In this document: one piece after another, positions 37,259 to 43,072 of the stretch | Layout: every line of letters starts with the position of its first letter | How positions within the stretch are numbered: position 1 is the stretch's first letter | Virus record (IMG/VR): IMGVR_UViG_3300009537_000042 | Span: 1 to 43,074 of that record | DNA from: a virus | Strand: one strand, 5' to 3' | Length of the DNA: 43,074 bases | Made by a program: the position numbers and the translations under genes | The notes under the pieces: generated by a model | Database searches by the model: none | What the model saw: only the letters and a program-made list of their open reading frames with translations | What the model was told of the DNA's origin: nothing

Positions 37259-37443
37259 AAGTCATGCTCATCACGCACAATATGCGGGTGTCTCTGCTCG
37301 TACAATTCCTCTGCATAGTCCGCTTTCATGTCCTGTTCCAGTATGCGGCGGCGTTCCTCGATCTCATCCAGCATTTTCAGGTGATGTTCCAGAATCTTTT
37401 TCATCAGATCGGGGAATACGCTGTCTATTTCTGGTTTGGTCAT
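37255..37443 (-). CDS. Hypothetical helical protein (62 aa)
   Basis: A single amphipathic, charged helix (MKKILEHHLKMLDEIEERRR, ILEQDMKADYAEELYEQR), ATGA-coupled to the next gene. No domain recognised; possibly a small DNA- or protein-binding factor. Confidence 0.5.
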   Translation of the reverse strand: MTKPEIDSVFPDLMKKILEHHLKMLDEIEERRRILEQDMKADYAEELYEQRHPHIVRDEHDL

Positions 37444-37453
37444 GGGCGGCTAT

Positions 37454-37798
37454 TTACAACACTCGTTCCCAAGATGTTGATAAATACACTTTATGATTAT
37501 GCCGCGCATATAATTTAGCTATTTGGTCATAGCCGCCGATAGCTGGTTTCAGTTGCTCTTGTGGTAAATAGTTTTTATGAATTAACTTGGGTACTAGCGG
37601 AATTTTGAAAGATTCAATGGCCTTGAGCACGAAAAACTTATCGCCTGTATGTTCTTTAGCAAGACGTAGAGCCTCTGTTGATGCTCCCTTATAACTCTTG
37701 TGTCGTTTCGTTGGTTTCTCACCGCGCGGGTTGAATACAAAATATATTTCCGGCTCCTGTTCTTCTGCGCCCTTAAGTTTCTCGCCCTTAATTTTCAT
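37454..37798 (-). CDS. Hypothetical phage protein (114 aa)
   Basis: FVFNPRGEKPTKRHKSYKGA, then STEALRLAKEHTGDKFFVLK reads as a beta-hairpin followed by a helix and a strand, a layout common in small phage proteins of unknown role. The upstream GAGAGATAGG is a good ribosome binding site. Confidence 0.55.
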   Translation of the reverse strand: MKIKGEKLKGAEEQEPEIYFVFNPRGEKPTKRHKSYKGASTEALRLAKEHTGDKFFVLKAIESFKIPLVPKLIHKNYLPQEQLKPAIGGYDQIAKLYARHNHKVYLSTSWERVL

Positions 37799-37812
37799 TC
37801 CTATCTCTCCAG

Positions 37813-38694
37813 TTAATTAGTGGTGGGGGTGTGTTCACATATAGATATTAATTGCATTACCCGCGCCCTTGATAAGCCAAGATTACTGGTAATCTCATTA
37901 ATTGAATATCCTTGCTCGCGCATGTTTTTGATTGTGGTAACATGTTGTTTTGTTTTCTTGGCTTGGAAAAGACGGGCACAAGCAAAACCGTTAGTCTGCC
38001 TGGAATTTTCCTCAAGGCTGACCAGATGCACATTGTCTGGTGTAAAATCCTTGCTTTTATCTTTTCTGCCCAAGACTAAACTACTTCTTTTCAGACCGAT
38101 TTTATGAATGTGCGGGGTAATAAATTCTGCATACTCAGGCAGTGTAATACCCCATATCAAGCCTGCCCTAGTAGCGGTATATTTGTGGTGTAAATAGAGT
38201 TTGATAAGTTTGCTGTTCCTGCCCAAACGGGCACAGCCAGTAAGTTCTCTGAATACATCAAAACTACACCCGTATTGGCGCTGACAGCGTTCTTCTCTTG
38301 CTTCAATTCCCGCCTGTTCACGCCTTGCGGTATTGGAAATGCAACGCTGGTGCGCACCGCCATCATTAGCAGTTACGCCAACCGTTACGAGAATCTGCCG
38401 GACACGCTCTCTTGTTATCCCTTCCACCGCGCCGATTTCTGCGAGTGTCATGGTTTTGTACATTTCCTTATAACGGAGAGCGCGTGGCATATTTTTTTCT
38501 ACCGTTTTTTGTCGGCGATCCTGTTTATACAAATCCAGCGTGATTTTGATTTCTTCAATATCATCTGGTTTCCAGAATTGCCGTTGTCCGGCAATAACAG
38601 TCGGCTTAATTATGCCGCACGATACCAACGTCCTGAATTTTGCCAGTGAAACATCAACCAATTTTGCGGTTTCTGCTTGAGTTAATAGTTGCAT
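37813..38694 (-). CDS. Multi-HTH transcriptional regulator at the head of the leftward operon
   Basis: 293 residues. Residues 1-50 (LLTQAETAKLVDVSLAKFRT, GQRQFWKPDDIEEI) form a MerR/excisionase-like winged helix. Residues 82-102 (MTLAEIGAVEGITRERVRQI) match sigma-70 region 4.2. The central part has LKRSSLVLGRKDKSKDFTPD and NVHLVSLEENS, which resembles a worn HNH domain. The C-terminus has a third helix-turn-helix (GYSINEITSNLGLSRARVMQ). It is transcribed divergently from the plus early genes, so it is a good candidate for the switch protein. Confidence 0.65.
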   Translation of the reverse strand: MQLLTQAETAKLVDVSLAKFRTLVSCGIIKPTVIAGQRQFWKPDDIEEIKITLDLYKQDRRQKTVEKNMPRALRYKEMYKTMTLAEIGAVEGITRERVRQILVTVGVTANDGGAHQRCISNTARREQAGIEAREERCQRQYGCSFDVFRELTGCARLGRNSKLIKLYLHHKYTATRAGLIWGITLPEYAEFITPHIHKIGLKRSSLVLGRKDKSKDFTPDNVHLVSLEENSRQTNGFACARLFQAKKTKQHVTTIKNMREQGYSINEITSNLGLSRARVMQLISICEHTPTTN

Positions 38695-38701
38695 ATTGAG
38701 A

Positions 38702-38730
38702 ATTATGGGCTATAGTAACAGCATTGTCAA
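38702..38730 (-). promoter_or_regulatory. Minus-strand promoter for the regulator operon
   Basis: TTGACA (minus, 38730-38725), 17-base spacer, CATAAT (minus, 38707-38702; one mismatch to TATAAT). The ATG of the regulator lies seven bases after the -10, so the message should be leaderless or nearly so, as for lambda cI from PRM. Confidence 0.75.
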
Positions 38731-38772
38731 ATTAATTATTCTATTATATTGCGGTGCACAAAGAAACAGTCA

Positions 38773-38802
38773 TTGACAGACCTATAAATTATAGGCTAAA
38801 CT
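38773..38802 (+). promoter_or_regulatory. Plus-strand promoter for the rightward block
   Basis: A perfect -35 TTGACA at 38773-38778, 18-base spacer, and TAAACT at 38797-38802 (4 of 6). Its spacer is filled by a dyad, so strength may depend on a regulator. Transcription would start near 38809. An alternative TTGTCA with TATATT lies at 38724-38750 but has only 15 bases of spacing. Confidence 0.5.
38781..38795. promoter_or_regulatory. Operator-like perfect dyad CCTATAAATTATAGG
   Basis: Two 7-bp arms around one central base lie entirely between the -35 and -10 of the plus promoter. A protein bound here would block RNA polymerase. The divergent regulator is the obvious candidate ligand, but this is inference. 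A related CTATAG core is present at 38710-38715 in the minus promoter. Confidence 0.6.
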
Positions 38803-38971
38803 CCACCATAACTGATAAAATTGGCGCAGACATGATATGCGGCACATAGAACGGCAAAATTCAACCATGGGCAAATTTGATGCCTTGTAGGGCATTTTTA
38901 CAGCACCGCACTACTCCCCCTCCTCCTATATATGTGCGGTTTACGGGGCAGTCTCCCACTGCCCCTTTTTT
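38803..38971 (+). ncRNA. Candidate small RNA or attenuated leader with C-rich loop
   Basis: Downstream of the plus promoter there is no gene until 38989, but three hairpins follow in a row: GATGCC/GGCATT (38879-38884/38891-38896, with G-U), ACCGCAC/GTGCGGT (38905-38911/38934-38940) and GGGGCAGT/ACTGCCCC (38945-38952/38958-38965) plus T6. The middle loop is 22 nt and contains CCCCCTCCTCCT, complementary to Shine-Dalgarno sequences; the terminator loop is CTCCC. A transcript of about 160 nt would be released at 38971. The 5' end is approximate. Confidence 0.55.
38945..38971 (+). terminator. Strong intrinsic terminator between plus promoter and first gene
   Basis: Perfect 8-bp stem GGGGCAGT/ACTGCCCC, loop CTCCC and six T. 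It is oriented on the plus strand, just 18 bases before the first rightward gene, so it either ends a small RNA or acts as an attenuator that must be overcome to express the block. Confidence 0.85.
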
Positions 38972-38988
38972 AATATGAAGCAGGCTGG

Positions 38989-39228
38989 ATGATGAACCTT
39001 GTTGAATTAATGGCGGAAGATCAGGATCAATATGACTCGCCATGCAAGTACGGGAATATCGTAGCTGGTCATGCTTGCTACTGTCACCATCCAGACAGTC
39101 TCAGAAAATGTCCCGTCTGGAAATATTACGGAGAACAACTGGACAAATGGCACAATCGCGGTAATTGGAATGAGGAATCATGGGATGGCGGCTGTCAATA
39201 TTTCGAGCCACAAGAGCAAGCGGGGTAA
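38989..39228 (+). CDS. Cys-rich small protein, first gene of rightward block
   Basis: 79 residues. MMNLVELMAEDQDQYDSPCK is followed by several Cys and His in CYCHHPDSLRKCPVWKYYGE and a final GGCQYFEP. Two adjacent ATG codons; AGGCTGG upstream. Such small Cys/His-rich phage proteins are often host-takeover or zinc-binding proteins. Function unknown. It lies right after the terminator. Confidence 0.6.
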   Translation: MMNLVELMAEDQDQYDSPCKYGNIVAGHACYCHHPDSLRKCPVWKYYGEQLDKWHNRGNWNEESWDGGCQYFEPQEQAG

Positions 39229-39232
39229 CACT

Positions 39233-39403
39233 ATGAACGACACACTCGATGATGGGTTTGGCAATGTATGGGTGAAGTGCAAGCCCGGTTGCAAAATGGA
39301 AATTGTACGTCCTGGGAAAGTCCAGTGCGAATGTGATCATGGTTGCCCTCATTTATACCTTAAAGCAAATGTAGAATTGCAAGAACTGGTATATGGCGTA
39401 TGA
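39233..39403 (+). CDS. Small Cys-rich protein (56 aa)
   Basis: MNDTLDDGFGNVWVKCKPGC contains CKPGC, and further on CECDHGC, giving five Cys typical of a small zinc site. TAACACT precedes the ATG with little ribosome binding site. It overlaps the next peptide (ATGA). A frame beginning at 39071 shares its 3' end but runs through the previous gene. Confidence 0.55.
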   Translation: MNDTLDDGFGNVWVKCKPGCKMEIVRPGKVQCECDHGCPHLYLKANVELQELVYGV

Positions 39404-39492
39404 CCTACCTCACCATCCCCCTGTTCCTTATTTTGCAATTTGCCCCTGCTACTCTCCCTACGCACCGGGAAGTGTGCATCGAGTTAAAGTAA
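39400..39492 (+). CDS. 30-residue peptide with hydrophobic N-terminus
   Basis: ATGA overlap with the previous gene. MTYLTIPLFLILQFAPATLP is hydrophobic and signal- or anchor-like, ending CIELK. TAA at 39490-39492. Possible toxin-like or membrane peptide; no further support. Confidence 0.4.
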   Translation: MTYLTIPLFLILQFAPATLPTHREVCIELK

Positions 39493-39672
39493 ATGACTGA
39501 ATTTCCACAGGAACTGGTGATTGATATTCGGGGTAATCCAGCGTTGTTCAAGCATTACGGGACGGAATTAGTGGTGAGTAATGATAGCAACGATAAGCGT
39601 AGTTTTTTTAGTGGTACGGTAGATCAGAATATTGAGAGGTATTGTAATGAGAACACAAAAAGAAATTATTGA
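39493..39672 (+). CDS. Hypothetical protein (59 aa)
   Basis: The ATG directly follows the TAA of the previous peptide. MTEFPQELVIDIRGNPALFK followed by beta-like segments and SFFSGTVDQNIERYCNEN. It overlaps the next gene by 26 bases, and the codons for NIERYC carry that gene's SD (GAGAGG). No domain recognised. Confidence 0.5.
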   Translation: MTEFPQELVIDIRGNPALFKHYGTELVVSNDSNDKRSFFSGTVDQNIERYCNENTKRNY

Positions 39673-40081
39673 ACGCGCAATAGATAGGCAGCCAGATGAT
39701 TTTTTAGGGTTTGAATGGGAACAATATCTGAGAGCGCTGACAGCAGAATCAATGGAAACACTACGCGGGACATTACTGGAAGACGATGCTGATTTATCTG
39801 GATGGGAACCAGACTTGGTTGATAATGAGTCCGTTTTGAAAGAGTGTAAGGATTATATGTCTTTCGCATGGGGCAAAGCTAATAATTGTCGTGGTATAAG
39901 TGCAAATAGATCAATTATGCACTATCAGGCATGGCTATGGTTACTTGGCGAAGATCAGTTTGATGCTTTGTTTGATGATTATGAGTTTTATGGGAAACCG
40001 CAGCTTGAAAAAATCTGTACTTTTTTACAAATAGACCCAAAACAATGGGACGATAATATCCGTAGCAATGTTGAATATTAA
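39647..40081 (+). CDS. Hypothetical protein (144 aa)
   Basis: Start at ATG 39647, eight bases after AGAGG; the TTG at 39632 is less likely. It is acidic (DDADLSGWEPDLVDNESVLK, DAMALFDDYE-like segments) and contains several Trp and Tyr residues with a helical C-terminus. It may be a small anti-host or replication accessory protein; no domain recognised. Confidence 0.55.
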   Translation: MRTQKEIIERAIDRQPDDFLGFEWEQYLRALTAESMETLRGTLLEDDADLSGWEPDLVDNESVLKECKDYMSFAWGKANNCRGISANRSIMHYQAWLWLLGEDQFDALFDDYEFYGKPQLEKICTFLQIDPKQWDDNIRSNVEY

Positions 40082-40147
40082 AGTGAATTACAAATGATAA
40101 GCCCTGAAAGCTATGCCACAAGCCACTTTTAGGGGACAGTAGAGGAA

Positions 40148-40171
40148 ATGATAGGAAGGTACTGTGAATGA
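40148..40171 (+). CDS. 7-codon micro-cistron ahead of the methylase-like gene
   Basis: ATG 40148 with SD AGAGGAA encodes MIGRYCE and stops with a TGA that overlaps the next ATG. The GGAAGG within it is the SD of the next gene. A second 12-codon frame (40094-40132) lies just upstream. Both fill the 86-base gap 40082-40167. Confidence 0.35.
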   Translation: MIGRYCE

Positions 40172-40752
40172 AAGTATTAATCGCCTGTGAGTTTTCCGGG
40201 ATTGTCCGTGATGCTTTTATAGCAAGAGGCCATGATGCAATGAGTTGTGATCTGTTACCGACTGAATCACCGGGCCCACATTATCAGGGTGATGTGCTTG
40301 ACATTCTGGAAGATGGCTGGGACATGATGATAGCCCATCCGCCCTGTACTCATCTGGCTGTCTCCGGCGCGAGGTGGTTCAAGGATAAACAGAAAGAACA
40401 ACAGGAAGCGATAGATTTCTTCATGAATTTGATTAACGCACCAGTACCAATGATATGCGTTGAAAACCCTGTATCCATTATGTCCACAAAATACCGCAAG
40501 CCAGATCAGATTATTCAGCCCTGGCAATTCGGGCATGGCGAGACAAAAGCAACGTGTTTATGGTTAAAGAGCCTGCCAAAACTGATACCCACAAAATTTG
40601 TTGATGGCAGGGAAAACAGAATACACCGAATGGCTCCTAGCCCGAACCGGAGTAAAGATCGAAGTCTGACTTATCAAGGTATAGCCAACGCAATGGCTGA
40701 TCAATGGGGCGTACTGGAACACGAGGAAATGGTGAGGGAGTATTGTGGATGA
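40168..40752 (+). CDS. DNA cytosine-C5-methylase-like protein
   Basis: 194 residues. MKVLIACEFSGIVRDAFIAR is a SAM-binding-like start and HPPCTHLAVSGARWF at ~55-69 resembles motif IV (P-P-C) of C5-cytosine methyltransferases, with ENPVSIMSTKYRKPDQIIQP and RSLTYQGIANAMADQWG later. Phages widely carry this compact form; target recognition is not visible. The enzyme may protect DNA from restriction, but catalytic competence is uncertain because the usual target-recognition and motif VIII-X regions are compressed. Confidence 0.6.
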   Translation: MKVLIACEFSGIVRDAFIARGHDAMSCDLLPTESPGPHYQGDVLDILEDGWDMMIAHPPCTHLAVSGARWFKDKQKEQQEAIDFFMNLINAPVPMICVENPVSIMSTKYRKPDQIIQPWQFGHGETKATCLWLKSLPKLIPTKFVDGRENRIHRMAPSPNRSKDRSLTYQGIANAMADQWGVLEHEEMVREYCG

Positions 40753-41216
40753 AATATAGAGATAAACTAAAAGACCCGCGTTGGCAGAAAAAGCGATTGG
40801 GTATTCTTGAGCGTGACGGATTTGCTTGTCAAATGTGTTATGACACACAAACAACACTACATGTTCATCATAAATATTATAACAACCGCGATCCGTGGGA
40901 CATCCCAGATTCGGCACTTGTGACGCTATGCGCTACTTGCCACGAAGAAGAAGGGGAGGCAATTAAAAACGCACTAAATATGTTCAAAATATGCATGGGT
41001 GATTGTGGCGGGATGAGTGGCACAATCGATCAAATTATTGCGGCTTTTACAGACACCGCCTGTTCCAACGCCCAACTTGACGATGTTGAATGGACAATAC
41101 TTACTTCATATATAGATAAAATCTTAAAAGACCGCCTTAATACCGGCCCTTTATGGGGTTCAATAATGAAACAATACTTCGATAAAATAAATACAAAATG
41201 CAATACATCAGAATAA
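40749..41216 (+). CDS. HNH-type protein (155 aa)
   Basis: ATGA overlap with the methylase-like gene. YRDKLKDPRWQKKRLGILER, DGFACQMCYDTQTTLHVHHK and LVTLCATCHEEE form an HNH nuclease fold: two CxxC pairs (CQMC, CATC) plus the VHHK core. It lies beside the methylase-like gene, so a restriction-like or replication-associated nuclease pair is possible. The C-terminal 70 residues are helical. Confidence 0.75.
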   Translation: MKYRDKLKDPRWQKKRLGILERDGFACQMCYDTQTTLHVHHKYYNNRDPWDIPDSALVTLCATCHEEEGEAIKNALNMFKICMGDCGGMSGTIDQIIAAFTDTACSNAQLDDVEWTILTSYIDKILKDRLNTGPLWGSIMKQYFDKINTKCNTSE

Positions 41217-41791
41217 AAAGCTACGAACAATATCAGCATTACAAAGAGCGTAACCCACCCTGGATTAAACTTCACATTGAAATTTTATCCGGCAGAACAT
41301 GGGTCATGCTAGACGATGCTAGCAGAGTGCTAGCAATCACACTCATGTTGCTAGCATCCAAAAACGACAACAAAATCCCCTGCGACAAGGCTTATTTGCA
41401 ACGTGTCGCCTATTTGAATGGTGAGCCTGACTTGTCCCGTTTACTGGAAATGCAATTCATTGAAGTCATTGATGAAAATGGAAATGTGCAAGCGGATGCA
41501 CACAAATGCTTGCAAATGATAACAAATGCTAGACCAGAGACAGAGACAGATACTACTACAGATAAATCTACAGAGGGAGAGGGCGCAAAAAAGCGCCCCG
41601 CTAGCAAACGTTTTGTAAAACCATCAATCAAAGAAATAAAAGACTACTCTGAATCTATTGGCGCAACAACTAATGCGGTTACATTTTTTAATCATTACGA
41701 AACTGTCGGTTGGCTGGTTGGTAAAAATAAATTACCGATGAAAGACTGGAAGGCGGCTGTCAGGGGTTGGAACTCAAGGGAGAACAAATGA
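41198..41791 (+). CDS. Replication initiator / replisome organiser-like protein
   Basis: 197 residues. An N-terminal winged-helix-like region (NPPWIKLHIEILSGRTWVML, DDASRVLAITLMLLA) and a C-terminal segment KPSIKEIKDYSESIGATTNA, then WKAAVRGWNSRE are the layout of phage replication proteins (O- or DnaD-like). Between them lies an acidic Thr/Glu linker. The coding sequence carries the phased TGCTAG iterons and a strong hairpin, as lambda O carries its own origin. No phage helicase or DnaC-like loader was recognised. Confidence 0.65.
   Translation: MQYIRIKSYEQYQHYKERNPPWIKLHIEILSGRTWVMLDDASRVLAITLMLLASKNDNKIPCDKAYLQRVAYLNGEPDLSRLLEMQFIEVIDENGNVQADAHKCLQMITNARPETETDTTTDKSTEGEGAKKRPASKRFVKPSIKEIKDYSESIGATTNAVTFFNHYETVGWLVGKNKLPMKDWKAAVRGWNSRENK
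41307..41356 (+). repeat. Phased TGCTAG iterons inside the replication gene (putative origin)
   Basis: TGCTAG at 41307, 41317, 41328 and 41349; three copies extend to TGCTAGCA. Spacing is 10, 11 and 21 bases, i.e. close to one, one and two helical turns. Another TGCTAG lies at 41527 and a GCTAGCAA at 41599-41606. The copies are read with an otherwise unremarkable codon choice (CTA Leu), so the repeat may be selected at DNA level. Confidence 0.6.
41581..41598. other. Perfect GC hairpin with A6 loop in the replication gene
   Basis: GGGCGC and GCGCCC (41581-41586/41593-41598) with six A between. It lies 230 bases after the iterons within an A/C-rich linker-coding stretch. An origin-type hairpin is plausible, though simple coding constraint could explain it. 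Confidence 0.5.
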
Positions 41792-42225
41792 AAAAGAACT
41801 GTCCTCAATGTGGCGATGCTTTAGTTGACCAGTACAAGTGCGAATGTGGCTGGATAAGTAAAAACTATCAAGCTGCCACAACCAAGCAATGCTTCCACTG
41901 CCACAAAGACATAGACGGTTATTACCGCGTCTTTCATGGCGAACTGGGGATGCGCTACAAGTGCGCTGACTGTCTTTTGTACGCCGATCTGGACTGGCGC
42001 GACAAGCTGATTGCGGAATGGCTGGAGTTGCACCCTGATTTCAAGTTCAAGCCACAGAACGCCCAAGACCAGGAAGATTTACAAGAAATGTCTATGGCAT
42101 ATATCAGGAAGATCACCAAAGGCGGTTCGACTGCACGACTCCCATACGACAAGACGCAACGGCTATCTGACCAAGTCCCGCCAATTCGATTCGATGATCT
42201 GGAGGATAAAGAATGGGCACGATGA
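41788..42225 (+). CDS. Zinc-ribbon protein (145 aa)
   Basis: ATGA overlap with the replication gene. Zinc pairs appear as CPQC, CEC, CFHC and CADC, suggesting two ribbons in the first 65 residues, followed by a helical, acidic C-terminus (QDQEDLQEMSMAYIRKITKG). It may be an accessory protein of replication or transcription, inferred from place. Confidence 0.6.
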   Translation: MKKNCPQCGDALVDQYKCECGWISKNYQAATTKQCFHCHKDIDGYYRVFHGELGMRYKCADCLLYADLDWRDKLIAEWLELHPDFKFKPQNAQDQEDLQEMSMAYIRKITKGGSTARLPYDKTQRLSDQVPPIRFDDLEDKEWAR

Positions 42226-42485
42226 CTAAAAAATCCGACATGAATATCCGCATGGCTTGTGTTGTGGCAAGGAAGCTCAGTTATCAATTTCCTGATTGCA
42301 GGGAAGGCCGACTGATGGCAGCGGTTCTCACTCAAGCCATACTTGATCTGTTTGATGAACGTGAGATGAATAGTGCGATTAATCATCTCAAGGGGCGGAT
42401 ATGGGAAGCGGAAGTGTGCGGTGTGAGTGCTGACTGGATCAGATCACAACTAAACAAAGCGGGAGTGTATCACTTTGAGACCTAG
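42213..42485 (+). CDS. Hypothetical protein (90 aa)
   Basis: MGTMTKKSDMNIRMACVVAR with the helical segments AAVLTQAILDLFDEREMNSA and GRIWEAEVCGVSADWIRSQL. It looks like a small helical phage protein found in replication regions; no function known. It overlaps the previous gene by 13 and the next by 11 bases. Confidence 0.55.
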   Translation: MGTMTKKSDMNIRMACVVARKLSYQFPDCREGRLMAAVLTQAILDLFDEREMNSAINHLKGRIWEAEVCGVSADWIRSQLNKAGVYHFET

Positions 42486-42825
42486 GCTCTACGAGTGGCA
42501 AGGCCGGATGTGGACACTTTCTGAACTTGCAGAGAAGTATGGCAAAAAATATAGCACATTATACTGCCGCCTGTACGCCTATGATTTTACTCTTGAGAAA
42601 GCACTTACTTTGCCAGTCAGGAATGGCGATATTACCAAGTGGGTAAGACACTGGTCAAAAATCACTGGTATCTGTGAAGATACCCTGCGCACACGTGTCT
42701 ATAGGTACAAGCTGACACCAGAGCAGGCAGCAAAAATGCAAGTAACAAAAACATACTACTTCAAGCCAATGACAGACATTTCCCTTAAACCAAATATCAA
42801 AGGCCGGAGGTGGTTGTATGGCTAA
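42475..42825 (+). CDS. Protein with two HTH-like WxLxELAExY modules
   Basis: 116 residues from a TTG. Residues 13-47 (WTLSELAEKYGKKYSTLYCR, LYAYDFTLEKAL) and about 56-88 (KWVRHWSKITGICEDTLRTR, VYRYKLTPEQAA) are two copies of a helix-turn-helix-like module. The first copy resembles the C-terminus of the HNH endonuclease at 36824. A DNA-binding role is likely; no nuclease core is present. Confidence 0.55.
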   Translation: MRPRLYEWQGRMWTLSELAEKYGKKYSTLYCRLYAYDFTLEKALTLPVRNGDITKWVRHWSKITGICEDTLRTRVYRYKLTPEQAAKMQVTKTYYFKPMTDISLKPNIKGRRWLYG

Positions 42826-43072
42826 CGGCAACACTAACCATTGCAAGGACTGTATCTATTTCCGTAGAGGCATGGATAAACAAAATAGCCTGTTCACCTG
42901 TACGTGGTTCGATCACCATCCAGAACACGATTATCCCATGTGGTTGTCCCAGGAACTTATGCCCAAATATTGTCCATGTTGCGGAACAGAGATAAAGCCA
43001 CAGCGTTACAAGATTTTCCCCAATAGTTCAGGGTGCAGGGTGTTTACGCCGGTTGGGGACGAGGCGGCGTAA
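42818..43072 (+). CDS. Cys/His-rich zinc-binding protein (84 aa)
   Basis: MANGNTNHCKDCIYFRRGMD contains CKDC and later CPCCG, which together with His and Cys residues between them gives a zinc-site layout seen in small phage proteins. GGAGGTGG precedes the ATG. Its TAA overlaps the window's final ATG. Confidence 0.6.
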   Translation: MANGNTNHCKDCIYFRRGMDKQNSLFTCTWFDHHPEHDYPMWLSQELMPKYCPCCGTEIKPQRYKIFPNSSGCRVFTPVGDEAA

